From contig OU744450.1 of assembly GCA_916610825.1 (NCBI GenBank), positions 6,282,030-6,346,029 of the forward strand: a DNA stretch of 64,000 bases. The letters are read 5' to 3'. A program made the position numbers and the translations under genes. Under the pieces are notes generated by a model. It did no database searches. It was not told the origin of the DNA and saw nothing but the letters and a program-made list of their open reading frames with translations. The DNA comes from Haliclystus octoradiatus. Lineage: Eukaryota; Cnidaria; Staurozoa; Stauromedusae; Haliclystidae. Positions 46,923 to 58,859 of the stretch are shown here, in pieces (the first letter of the stretch is position 1; the number at the start of each line of letters is the position of its first letter).

Positions 46923-48206
46923 TCATGGGGAATATTCTGAAAACACAACTCTTGTACGTCTTTCAGTAGTTGCAAGTGCTACTGGATCTTTACTGTTATA
47001 GCGACACATCAAATCATCCTTTCCATCTCCATTAAAATCACCAACGAACATCTTCGCAAGTGGTGGCCCGGTTAGAACCGAACCATCATGGCAAAATGGA
47101 GATGGTGAACAAGCAGTAGTTTTGGTATTCAAGAATGCTGCTTCGAATGATCCTGCTGTGAAAAACGATATCAAAAGATGGTCATTATCTGTAGGGAATG
47201 TACTTGCACAAATCAAATCATCATCACCATCACCATCGATATCAGCGGGAAGAACAACTGCTGGAGCAGAAACACAACCAGTTACGAGAATAGCAGCATT
47301 TGAAAATACATCAGTACGTGATCCTTTAGACAAATAAACATTAACATCACCGGAAAAGGCAATAAGACAAGCAATATCAGTTTTACCATCACCGTTGGCA
47401 TCTAGCGTAAATATCTGATTCGGTGGTACGCTTGGGTCGCATAGTGCAGCCACACCACTTGGTAATGCAGTATTCATAGGCAGACCACTCTGACAATCTG
47501 AATGTCCACCATAATGACGAAAGTTGTTGTTACCGAAAAAATCACGTTTTGAGCGTGCGTAGCCTCTTCCGAATTGATGATGATGCATTAATTGAATATT
47601 GGGATGATTACGACGACAGTTAGCTTGATTGAAATAGACAGGTGAAGAATCAAGAGTAGTAGCAGCTAATCTTGTGTCATAGCAAATTATATCGTTTGCA
47701 TTATTACCATCAAAGTCACCAATCAGAAGTTTGATACCATCAGCTTGAACGCCACATTGGAAATCTTGTGCAAATGGTTCCTCTGCTGCAAATCCTTTCC
47801 TTCCAGATCTGTTTCTTCGATAATAACGGATTTTAAAAGTACCATCTGCTTTTCTGCATAATAAATCATCATTGTGGTCTCCATTCATATCCTCTACATA
47901 GATTTGGTCGTTCACAGCACTGCAGAAATCACCCATTTGGATCGATTCTAGCATTTCAGTTTTGAACAATCCGGTTGGCAAGGATGTGACAATCGATGAC
48001 AGTGTATTAGCAGCAGAATCAGAAACCAAAAGATCTGCTTTTTCATTATGTGATCTGATATTAATAGGCTGTACAGCATCAGCTACTCCAGAAAAGAAGT
48101 TGCTGTTATCTTCCCAACGATGCCCGCAAAGGTGGTAGTCTGCATCAGATGTAACTGTTGAAATTAGTCCAATGGTGAGTGCTATCAGCTTAAAAGCAAA
48201 ACTCAT
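46923..48206 (-). CDS. Secreted VCBS/FG-GAP-like repeat protein, about 427 aa, copy U3
   Basis: The frame opens at 48299, but the methionine at 48206 (MSFAFKLIAL, signal peptide) is shared by all copies and is the likely start; the 31 extra residues upstream are AT-rich flank. Same five Asp-rich loops as copy U1 (VEDMNGDHNDDLLC to VGDFNGDGKDDLMC). The first 250 residues differ from U1 at about ten positions; the last 180 differ at several tens, mainly between the loops, with in-frame indels (TRLAATTL versus TTAATL). Both genes remain open, so both may be expressed. Confidence 0.87.
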   Translation of the reverse strand: MSFAFKLIALTIGLISTVTSDADYHLCGHRWEDNSNFFSGVADAVQPINIRSHNEKADLLVSDSAANTLSSIVTSLPTGLFKTEMLESIQMGDFCSAVNDQIYVEDMNGDHNDDLLCRKADGTFKIRYYRRNRSGRKGFAAEEPFAQDFQCGVQADGIKLLIGDFDGNNANDIICYDTRLAATTLDSSPVYFNQANCRRNHPNIQLMHHHQFGRGYARSKRDFFGNNNFRHYGGHSDCQSGLPMNTALPSGVAALCDPSVPPNQIFTLDANGDGKTDIACLIAFSGDVNVYLSKGSRTDVFSNAAILVTGCVSAPAVVLPADIDGDGDDDLICASTFPTDNDHLLISFFTAGSFEAAFLNTKTTACSPSPFCHDGSVLTGPPLAKMFVGDFNGDGKDDLMCRYNSKDPVALATTERRTRVVFSEYSP

Positions 48207-48749
48207 CTTGATAGCTATGAAAATGCAAAAGAATATAAATATGATGTAATGTGATAACTGATAATATATATGAAATTTTATAGATTCTGATTGGTTCAAT
48301 ACAAGCTATATCTCCAATGATCGCTGGTATGTATATTTGCATCAAGTTATGTTCTAATAGTTGAATTAAGGTTATTGAAGAACCGAATGAATGTCGGACG
48401 TGGCATCATTGGGGTAGCTAGCCCCCTTGTCGGGGAAATCCTTGTGTCATCCCCTGATTAGAGCCCACTGATTTTAGAATCAGATCAAATTACTTGGTGT
48501 TAATCACCTTCAAATTTCATTTGTCATATTACTGGTGGTTGTAGTTTCTACGCTTTGTAATATTGCTATGCTGGATAACAGTCGGCTAACCTGAAAATTG
48601 ATGTTGAACCTTATGAACGCTTTCTTTTCACGACAATCTCTGTAAGTTATTAATCATAATCAATGCCGTATAGAAATTCGTGGCAGTGAGCAAAAGATGC
48701 AGTACTGATTAATTTATGGTAAAACTTTGTTAATCATGTAATCCGCTAA

Positions 48750-49560
48750 TAATAATAATAATAATAAACTTTATTTATTTATAGAGCGCTATTTCCAATA
48801 GTTGCTCAATAGCGCTTTACATGTTATAATATTATAAATATATATATATTTATATATATTTTATTTTATTTTTTATTACTTCAAACAGTGGTGTAAATAA
48901 GTTAAAAGTTGGTTAAGAAATATACTGTAAATACTTTAACATTTAAAAGCAACTTTAAAAAGACTCGTTTTTATTAGTTGTTTAAAAGTTTCAATTGTTA
49001 TTGCATATTTTGCTTCTACTGCGAGGTTGTTCCACACGGCGGGGGCAGCATGGGTAAACATTCTTCCGCCATAACGGCATAGTTTGTACAATTTAAAATT
49101 CAGAGTATTACTGTTTTTAGACCTAATAGTGATCTTCTAGCTTCGTAAAGAGTAACAAGTTCTGAAATGTAAGTAGGTGCCAGATTGTGAATTGCTTTGA
49201 ACGTTATCACTAACACTTTGAATACAATTCTTTGTTCTATTGGTAGCCAATGTAAACTTTGTAATATTGGTGTAATATGATTGTATTTTCCAGCAAGGTC
49301 TACAATTCTCGCTGCTGTGTTGTGAGTTCTTTGCAGTTTTTCGATGTATTTTTTTGGGACACTATATAGCAACGCATTGCGAAAATCCAGCCGAGTAGTT
49401 ATCAGAGCATGGATCAGAGATTCTGTTGATTTTTTTGTGAGATATCTCCTGATTCTACTGACATTCCTCAAATGATAAAAGCATGTTCTGCAAATGTTAT
49501 TGATGTGATGATCCATTGACATTGTCGAATTCATAAGTCTTATTCTTATAGCGAATTCTG
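48750..49560 (-). pseudogene. CR1/L2-like LINE, 3' end fragment
   Basis: The open frame 49534-49100 gives the C-terminal block of such RTs: LRNVSRIRRYLTKK, then KLQRTHNTAARIVD and LQSLHWLPIEQRIVFKVL. A frameshift at about 49100 leads on to more of the C-terminus (a VWNNL-like block near 49020-49035). The minus-strand 3' end reads agcgctctataaataaag and closes with a (TTA)n tail at 48752-48775. It is 5'-truncated and sits in duplicon U3. Confidence 0.85.
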
Positions 49561-50105
49561 CCTACACCTATAAAATATTTTGTCTTCCTAGCTCACTGTT
49601 ATTGTTGAATTATATTGTACGTCGTTATCTCTGATCTCTACGTCATGCTTTAGTTTGCCGTCATTATTTTTTATTTTGTATCATTCAACCTTGTACACAA
49701 ATTAGCAATAAATAGAAGATACAGACATATTAATAGGGTCGGATTTTAAAATATAAAATGTGCTAAAAATCTACTGAGAGAAAATTTAGATAAGAAATAG
49801 AAACACGTAATGCAAAAAATTCCTTCAAATGCAGTTTTTAAGTTGGATACATTTTATTTCTTACTTTATCCAGAAAAACCTCAGGTAGATGTGTAGTAAA
49901 TGTATGAAGGTATCGTATCCAAAATGAATCTTGAAAATCAGTCCAAACAGAACTTTTACACGTTTGTGCCTCAATAAACAGGAATTTACAATTTGATTGT
50001 CAATGAACAGGACTAGTTCATGTTCGCATTTTTAATAATTAATTTCAGGGATGGAATTGGCTTAGATAGATAACGATTGATTTTATATCATTAACAGAAC
50101 ATATC

Positions 50106-50555
50106 CCAGTTGAAAAAGTTTACCTTTTTTTGTAAATAAACTTTGACCAATAAGCTTAAAATTGCACACCCGGACAAAAAGTTAGCACAAGCAGGACGGT
50201 TGAGGTGGTTACCCCCAGCATCCATGCAATTTATGAGTCCCATACGGTCATCCTGATACGTTTCGATTGAATTTGAGGTTGATAGTGGAAAATTTATGAA
50301 GCTATTGAACATTTTCATGAAACATGGCTTCCACCTCAATCTATGGGCTGTGAAATAACTGGATACAACTTTTACAGAAATGACATGAAAAGGAAGGGAA
50401 CAAGGTGGTTCAACAATATTTTATAAAGATGGGTCTAAAGTATCAATAGATACGTCAATGACAAAGGTAGCGCAGGGATAGAATATGAACAGTTAGTTGT
50501 TAAAGCACAGACAACACATAATGATACATTCTACATTATCCACGCTATGGATATT
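50106..50555. other. Unassigned DNA
   Basis: No gene recognised; the short minus-strand frame at 50091-50339 has no domain. Confidence 0.4.
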
Positions 50556-50559
50556 ATTA

Positions 50560-51100
50560 AACCACTTTAGAAACATTAGCCGAAAAAAATCACAAATGTA
50601 TCCTTGCAGGTTATCTAAATATTAACTATTATAAAAAATCTCCATCAAAAATAGCTTTATTAGACATGATGTCGCAATTTTATTTATACAAACATAACTT
50701 GCATCCAACTCGTATTATTGAGACTACTGAAACCTGTATTGATTAGACGATATATTTTGCATGTATTCATGAACAATTTTCCTCGTGCATCTCAACCCCA
50801 GTGTGCCAATCTGACCATATCGGCTTAACTAGAAACACTAACTTGTGCTATTGAAAAACCTTAAAATAAGGATCTACGAACGATCAGATCATACAAACAA
50901 CTCGATAATGAAGCTTTCTGAAATGATCAATCTGATGCTGATATGTCTGGATTTGAACAACCTATCCAAACCGAAGACATATACGAGGCAGCATTAGATA
51001 AACACACACCTGAAAAACAATTATTTTACACTACACATATGCTCCTTGGGTGACAAACAGATTGTTGATTTCGTTTCTGGTTCATTATATTACTCACGAC
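50560..51100 (+). pseudogene. CR1-like LINE endonuclease relic
   Basis: Reads in plus-strand frames as the end of an apurinic-type endonuclease: CILAGYLNINYY, then LYKHNLHPTRIIETTETCID and CQSDHIGLT. Stops interrupt it, and the sequence runs out near 51100 with no RT following. Confidence 0.75.
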
Positions 51101-51350
51101 CGTCCCCATGTCATCGTCTACGTGAGGCTCTATCCACCTCTATCTAATTACAAACAACAGGGTGTTCAGGCACTGCACCTGTCTCTTTCTTTAAAATAGA
51201 TATTAACTATAACATCAACTGAATGATTAATATAAAACAAAATTCATAAAGGTGACCAATGTATTACTCTTCTTCAGTATTGTAATGTGAAATATTTTGA
51301 TATAGCTATTTATGTATTAAGTTGTCGATGGGCCTTAAAATATACTATAT

Positions 51351-51609
<259 letters not shown>

Positions 51610-53705
51610 AAAAGACACATGTCCGTCAGTCCGCTTCTATTAGCCCTGATGTCATGCACAAACATTTCAAAGCTCTTTATGACCCATTCGATTGTATACC
51701 TGATTTCAAAGAACATGCCTTCGATACGTATTCTGATTCTTGGTACAACAAATCTTTTACTGAAGATGATGTTTTAGAAGCTATCCTCAGAACATCAAAA
51801 CACAAAGCTCCAGGTGTAGATTTTATCACAAATGAACATTTAGTCTTTTCTGTAGAGCAGCTATTACCTTTATGGACATCATTTTATAACAAATGCCTTG
51901 AACTTGGAAAAGTTCCTGTTAGATGGAAAAGCTCAATTGTTAAGTTGCTGTACAAAGGTAAAGGAGAAACCAGTGATCCTGGAAACTATAGAGGAATTTC
52001 TCTTCTCTGTTGTCCCTTAAAAGTATTTACTTCCTTATTGAATATCAGAATAGTTGAAAATGTATTTAACAAGATTCCCTGGAATCAATTTGGTTTTCAA
52101 AAAGGTAAAAATACGTTAACACCAATCAAAATTCTTACTGATGATATCAACAACCAGTTTAAAAAAAGGAAAGGTGTTACATATGCTGTATTTGTCGATT
52201 TTAAAAAAGCTTTCGATTCAGTAAACCGTTCAAACCTATTAGAGAAGCTTATCAATCAATTCGGTATAGATGGACAAATCCTACAAGTTATAAAAAATCT
52301 TCTCACATACAACATTATCCACTTAGAAGATGGCTTACAGTATGCTGAACAAATTGTACAGCAGAATGGTGTTGCTCAAGGTGATTGTTTATCACCAACG
52401 TTATTTATTCTCTACATTGCTGATCTGGCATCCTCATTTTCAGAACATTCCAACCTTTCGTCATTATTTTTTGCTGATGACCTTGTATTGTACTCAAATG
52501 ATGTTCTTGTTATTCAAGCTGCTTTGCATACTCTTGAGAAATGGTCAGTCACAAATCAGTTAGAAGTAAATTTGAACAAAACAAAAGCCTTGAAATTTCG
52601 TAAAGGAGGATACATATGCCGAAATGATAATTTACAGTATAATAATAAACAAATGGAATATGTCAAAGAATATACCTACCTAGGGGTAACTCTTCAAACA
52701 TCTCTATCATTTCATAAACATATTCAAATGAAAAATCAGAAAGCTTCAATATCAATAAATCTTCTACAACATCTACCTCTTTTGTCCTTTCAAGTTGCCC
52801 TTGAAATATTCAACATGAAGATTGCACCAATTATCTCTTATGGTTTTCAAATCATTGCTCCATATTTCAAATCTCTCCAGATAAATAAAATCAACAGTAT
52901 TAAATCAAGATTTATGAAAAAAGCCCTGCGATTACCATCATCGTCTTCAAACTCCCTTCTGCATTTACTTTGTCAGACACCAACATTTACAGACCAACTG
53001 TCAAGTCGTTTTCCATTTTGTCCAAATGAACTTAATATAAGTATTGAAAAGCAATCTCTCAAAACCCAAAAAAGGATTGGAAAAGGCGCGTTGCTTTCAC
53101 CAATGGCTAACATCACCTGGTGGAAGTTTAGAAATCAACAAAATCGTCATGTCATCACCCGCGTGTCAATTCATGGTTTCCATCATAAACTTTGCCTTGA
53201 TAAATCATACCATCAACCATCATCAAGTTGTATATGCAAAGAGTGTGGCTCCAACGCATCTCATTATCTTCACATTTTAGACTGTCCTGGAATACTGTCA
53301 TATATGTCATATGCTAAGAAAAGTGACGATGAACATTAGCTCTATTGAGTATCATGCCTTTCATAGTTTAAATTTTCCGCTTTATTATTATTTTATGATG
53401 AAACTAAATCTAGCTTTCAATTAACCTATCTACACTATCAGTTTTAGCCTTAAAATTACAACAACAACAAAAATAATAATAATAATAATAATTATTCCAA
53501 AATTTCTCCATGTCATAACTTTAGTTTGTCATTTACCTTTCTAAAATAAAATTTAACTACTTCTACTAAATTATACTTTATGTCATTAATTTTAGTATGA
53601 TTATAACAAAATGTACAATATTTTCAAATGTAAATACCCCTGACCAAATCAATGTATCATAGCAAATTATCTTTTACCCTGAATTGGGTGCAAATATATG
53701 TATGA
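51610..53705 (+). mobile_element. LINE family A, longest copy (5'-truncated)
   Basis: Starts within the linker upstream of RT, runs through the complete RT and 3' UTR, and ends at the next CTA tract. The same 3' UTR occurs at 1-338 and 1821-2185. Endonuclease and ORF1 are missing, so it was truncated on insertion. Confidence 0.9.
51612..53339 (+). pseudogene. LINE family A reverse transcriptase, open but 5'-truncated
   Basis: Open from the CTA tract through the stop at 53339 (561 codons after M 51654). RT motifs in order: KAPGVDFITNEHL, PGNYRGISLLCC, FVDFKKAFD with the first catalytic Asp, GVAQGDCLSPTLFILYIADL, FFADDLVLYS with the catalytic pair, NKTKALKFRKGG and YTYLGVTLQ. The C-terminal finger reads CKECGSNASHYLHILDC (C-x2-C...H-x3-C). 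There are no internal stops, so the family was active recently. The endonuclease is missing from this copy. Confidence 0.92.
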
Positions 53706-53985
<280 letters not shown>

Positions 53986-55948
53986 TTAAACAATCTAACA
54001 ATCAAACTATCAGAGATCAGTATACAACTGAGCGAAGAAAATATCAATCTCTTCTAAAATCAAAACGAATAGAATATCATTCCATTCAAACGATAAGAAA
54101 ACTTCATCAAGTACATCAAAAACCTTGGACATTATTCAAATCAAAAAAAATAAACCAAATAGCCAATATTCCAAAGGTAGCGCTACACTCTCATTTCAAG
54201 TCATTGTTAGATCCATATAATGCTGCTCCTATCTTCGATACCCCAGATGATAATCTATTCCAACCAGATGCCTGGTTCAACTGTCCTTTCTCTGAAGATG
54301 AAGTACTTGAAACAATACTTTCAACTTCGTCGAAGAAAGCACCAGGTATCGACCAAGTTACAAATGAACACCTTGTTTACTCATTAGATTATCTATTACC
54401 TCTATGGACAAAATTTTATAATCTGTGTCTCAATCTTGGGAAGATGCCGTCCAGATGGAAATACAGCATTATCAAAATCTTATACAAAGGAAAAGGTGAT
54501 ATACACTTGCCAGGTAATTATCGAGGTATAGCTCTTTTATGCTGTCCATTGAAAGTGTTTACTTCATTAATTAATAAAAGAATCATCATAAATGTTTGCC
54601 ATTCTATTCCATCATGTCAATTTGGGTTCCAGAAAGGAAAGAATACGCTTATGCCACTATCAAATCTTATAAAATTTATAGAGACACAGTTTGCAAAGAA
54701 ACGAGGCACAGTATCCGCCGTATTTGTAGATTTCAAAAAAGCTTTTGACAATGTGCCAAGGGCAAAATTGATAGAAAAGCTCTACAGTCAATTTAATATA
54801 AAAGGTCAATTATTGAAAGTCATTAAAAGCATGCTGCAGTATAATCTAATTCAAATAGATGACGGTATATCTCTTTCTGACATTATTACACAACATCATG
54901 GCGTTGCCCAGGGTGATAGTTTATCCCCTACTTTATTTATTCTATATATTGCTGATTTAGCATCTCAATTATCTTGCGTTGATGATCTACACTACTTGTT
55001 CTATGCTGATGATCTAGTAATTTATGCTACTGACCCACAAACTGTTCAGAGTGGTCTCCACGTGCTATCTTGTTGGAGTTTGCAAAACTCTTTGGCTGTA
55101 AATGCTGACAAAACCAAGGCAATGAAGTTCAGAAAAGGTGGCTATATTGGTAAACCAGACAAACTAACGCTTGAAAATAAAGATCTTGAATACGTTTCAA
55201 GTTTTGAGTATCTTGGAATTACTCTGCAGCCTTCGCTCTGCTTCACTGAACACATTCAAACCAAAATAATTAAAGCTTCAATTGCTATCGCATCTCTTCA
55301 ACACCTTGACCGTATTTCATATGATATTGCCATGCAAATATTCTCTATGAAAATCATTCCAATGCTCACGTATGCATTCACTATTATTGCACCATTTCTT
55401 CAAAAGTCACACCTTATTAGCCTAGATGCAACCAAAGCTAGATTCATCAAACGACTATTGAAAGTATCGAAGTTTACATCAAATTCTTTGTTATACTTCC
55501 TCACTCAATCATCAACATTATCATCAGAACTAGCCTTAGTATATCAATTCGAAAGCAATGTAGTGGCAACTGTTAAGAACAGTTTGTCGATAAAAATTCA
55601 GACTCTCATAGGTGAAGGCTATTTAAATGCACCAATGGTTAACTGTACGTGGTGGAAACTGCCTGAGCAACCAAACCGTTATATGATAGCAAGACTTTCT
55701 GTACATGGCTTCATCATTACATATGCAAGAATAAATCATACCATAAACCATGTCTTGGCTGCATATGCAAAGAATGTAAATCTGATGCCTCTGACTTTCA
55801 GCACATCACAGTATGCACTAGTATACCATCATACAAGGACTATGTCAAGAAGATCGAGTGTAACAATGGCATTGCATAAATTAATATAATATCACTTTTA
55901 GTTGAAAAACAAACGAAACAAAAAATAAATAAATTAATATACAGACAG

Positions 55949-55986
<38 letters not shown>

Positions 55987-56155
55987 TGTTTCCGTACAAA
56001 CCCTTATAGCTACAAATCATTTATTTAACGTTAGAATTCGACTATGTATCTACCAAAGTATTATGTATCCGAATTTATAAATTTAACTTTAATTATTTTA
56101 CCACTAAACTTGTAAAGGAGATCTTCTACCCTGTTATGGGTGAATAAATTGCTTA
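53986..56155 (+). mobile_element. LINE family B, longest copy (5'-truncated)
   Basis: Begins in the connector between endonuclease and RT, where the frame reads a basic, helical stretch (RRKYQSLLKSKRIEYHS near 54030-54080). It has the full RT, a 3' UTR with an (AAT)n run at 55951-55985, and an end reading ttatgggtgaataa before the CTA tract. The same 3' end recurs at 56578 and 57016. Confidence 0.9.
53991..55889 (+). pseudogene. LINE family B reverse transcriptase with a late frameshift
   Basis: The open frame extends upstream of 54204 to the CTA tract. Motifs: KKAPGIDQVTNEHLV, PGNYRGIALLCC, FVDFKKAFD, GVAQGDSLSPTLFILYIADL, FYADDLVIY with the catalytic pair, KTKAMKFRKGG and FEYLGITLQ. About 50-60 percent identical in protein to family A by eye. 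One base is missing near 55709 (cttcatcatt against cttccatcatt at 2828), so the last 60 codons are read in the wrong frame; in the other frame a CCHC-type finger like that of family A is seen. Confidence 0.9.
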
Positions 56156-57015
<860 letters not shown>

Positions 57016-57190
57016 ACAAACAAACTCCGTACAAACCCTTATAGCTACAAATCATTTATTTTACGTTAGAATTTGACTATGTACCTACCAAAGTATTATG
57101 TATCCAAATATATAAATTTAACTTTAATTATTTTACCACTAAACTTGTAAAGGAGATCTTCTTCCCTGTTATGGGTGAATAAAATGCTTA
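57016..57190 (+). mobile_element. LINE family B 3' UTR fragment, second
   Basis: Near-identical to 56578-56752, including both edges. This supports duplication of a tract-plus-fragment unit. A 21-bp CTA tract (57191-57212) follows. Confidence 0.88.
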
Positions 57191-57275
57191 ACTACTACTA
57201 CTACTACTACTATCATCCGATGATGTCATAAGTGCCCACCAAGCCTCGTCAGTATTAGCAACAACAGAAACCACC

Positions 57276-57992
57276 ATGGCAACAGGTAACAAAGATTTAG
57301 GTGAATGTGAATCTTCAACATTAATCCGATTGACTAAGAAAGAAGAAATGTTTCTTTCGCAACAGGCGCAACTTAATTTACTCATTAGAAAAGTTGCAAC
57401 TGTTACAAATGAAAATGAAAATTTAAAAGAGGAATTAAATAAATTGAGAGAGCAACAAACATCATGTAATGTCTCTAATTCTACAAATGACGTACTTACA
57501 TATGCAGACAAACTAAAATCAAAAACTTCCCCATTCCCAATTGCTGAATTGGTGAAAGAAATTGATAATGAACAACGACAGCAGGCATTGAAGAAGGATA
57601 ACATTATTATAACTGGAATTCAAAGTTCTCAAATTAAAACTGACCTTGAAATTGTACATAAACTTGCTAATGACCTCGACATAAGTCTTGGTATCTCAGA
57701 AATGAAAATTAAAAGGGTTGGAAGTGTAAATTCTGAAAAATGTCAACCAATTATTGTGCAATTACCACCTGGAAAGCGTGGACTTTTTCTCAGAGCTGCC
57801 AAAAGCTTGCGTCGTATGGGCCCTGAGTACGATGGTATATACCTTTCTCCAGACATGACCCGTGCTGAACGAGAATCAGCATATAAACTTCGCTGCCTTT
57901 TAAGACAAAAACGTTCAGAATGTCCAGATAAAATATTCAAAATCTATCGCAATGAAATTATTGAAGCAGAACTATTCTCTAACGAAAATTGA
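57276..57992 (+). CDS. LINE ORF1 protein, 238 aa
   Basis: Likely RNA-binding chaperone that packages the LINE transcript. The N-terminus has a heptad coiled coil (about residues 25-62: LIRKVATVTNENENLKEELN), as in trimeric ORF1 proteins. The middle (about 108-190) resembles an RRM-like ORF1 core: KKDNIIITGI, KIKRVGS, PIIVQLPP and LFLRAAKSLRR. The C-terminal part has YLSPDMTRAERESAYKLR, a block found in many ORF1 proteins. ATG at 57276 in ccaccATGgc is a good start context. The endonuclease follows 30 bases after the stop. Confidence 0.82.
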   Translation: MATGNKDLGECESSTLIRLTKKEEMFLSQQAQLNLLIRKVATVTNENENLKEELNKLREQQTSCNVSNSTNDVLTYADKLKSKTSPFPIAELVKEIDNEQRQQALKKDNIIITGIQSSQIKTDLEIVHKLANDLDISLGISEMKIKRVGSVNSEKCQPIIVQLPPGKRGLFLRAAKSLRRMGPEYDGIYLSPDMTRAERESAYKLRCLLRQKRSECPDKIFKIYRNEIIEAELFSNEN

Positions 57993-58022
57993 CAAATAGC
58001 AGACACTACTGAATTGATCAAA

Positions 58023-58631
58023 ATGCTACTATGGAACATTGAAGGATATAAAGCATTGACAACTAAATGTGGAGAAATAGAACCTTTCCAAAATGCTGAT
58101 GTTATTCTACTTACTGAAACATTTATGGAAGACGGTCCACATCTAATTAATTATTATTCTTTTTTCTCTGAAGCACAATGCAATTTTAAAACACAAGAAG
58201 GTATTATCATATTTTGTAAAGCATTTCTTAAACCAACCTTTATATGCAAAGCTCCAAACTATCTTGGCATCAAAACAAAATCGTTCAACATATTTTGTTT
58301 TTACTTTCGACCCAAAACACCCATTGATTACGTAGTTGGTGTAATAACAGAGGCATTGATTTATGCTGATAAAAGAATCCCAACAATATTGATGGGCGAT
58401 TACAACTGTCGAATCGACACTGGTGACCGTGGAAATGTACTGACAATCCATTTAAATGATGTTGGTTTTACACTTGTAAATAGCCCAAACAGCTACACAT
58501 ACACCGGGCCAAATGGAAGCAGCACAATTGACTTAATATATCACAATGCTACATCTTTTGATTTAATCGACACAGTCATCAATCCGCATCCTTTACGTAA
58601 ACACCATCAAATTATCGATTGTACGCTATAA
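58023..58631 (+). pseudogene. LINE apurinic-type endonuclease, truncated
   Basis: Starts MLLWNIEGYKAL (or at 58014) and follows the EEP nuclease order: N in WNIEG, E in LLTETF, GIIIFCK, FYFRP, D and N in MGDYNCRID, and STIDLIY. It ends HHQIIDCTL and stop, just where the final SDH-type catalytic motif should come. The break point is the edge of the palindrome at 58633. In a full element the RT frame would follow. Confidence 0.85.
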
Positions 58632-58632
58632 C

Positions 58633-58681
58633 GTCGAAAAGTTTAACGTCGAAAAAATTTTTTCGACGTTAAATTTTCGAC
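58633..58681. repeat. Long palindrome at the LINE breakpoint
   Basis: 58642-58673 is a perfect 32-bp palindrome (tttaacgtcgaaaaaa and its reverse complement). Adding 8 bases on each side (gtcgaaaa, ttttcgac) extends it to 48 bases with one extra G at 58641. The word aacgtcgaaaa occurs twice in direct orientation on the left. Confidence 0.93.
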
Positions 58682-58723
58682 ATGAATCCCAAAATGTACG
58701 TTTTTCCACGTGCATCTACGATA

Positions 58724-58741
58724 TTTTGCCGCGCGGCAAAA
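58724..58741. repeat. 18-bp GC-cored palindrome
   Basis: ttttgccgcgcggcaaaa is its own reverse complement. It lies in a short CpG-rich stretch (58700-58860) between the LINE breakpoint and the satellite. Confidence 0.9.
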
Positions 58742-58859
58742 ATTGTCGCCGCAATTTTGCACGAAATGACGTAGATACAAGAAGGAGCCGGCACGATTTG
58801 CCGCGGAAGTAAAATAATTACCGCAATTTTACACGAAACGAAAACCTAAAACATCGACA

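Larger units (their letters stand above)
45890..50105 (-). repeat. VCBS duplicon, copy U3
   Basis: 45890-46922 matches 17350-18648; the gene is at 46923-48206; 48300-48740 and 49840-50105 match parts of 20030-21200. A LINE fragment at about 48750-49560 interrupts it. Confidence 0.8.
57213..58632 (+). mobile_element. 5' part of a LINE: 5' UTR, ORF1, endonuclease
   Basis: Begins directly at the end of a CTA tract with a short leader (atcatccgatgatgtcat), then ORF1 and the endonuclease. It has the same orientation and setting as families A and B, so it is probably the 5' part of one of them or a close relative. It is cut at about 58632 by a palindrome and satellite DNA, with the RT lost. Confidence 0.8.

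Noticed and set aside
48207..48299. 31-residue N-terminal extension of VCBS copy U3
   Set aside because: Not conserved in copies U1 or U2, and it would bury the signal peptide inside the chain.
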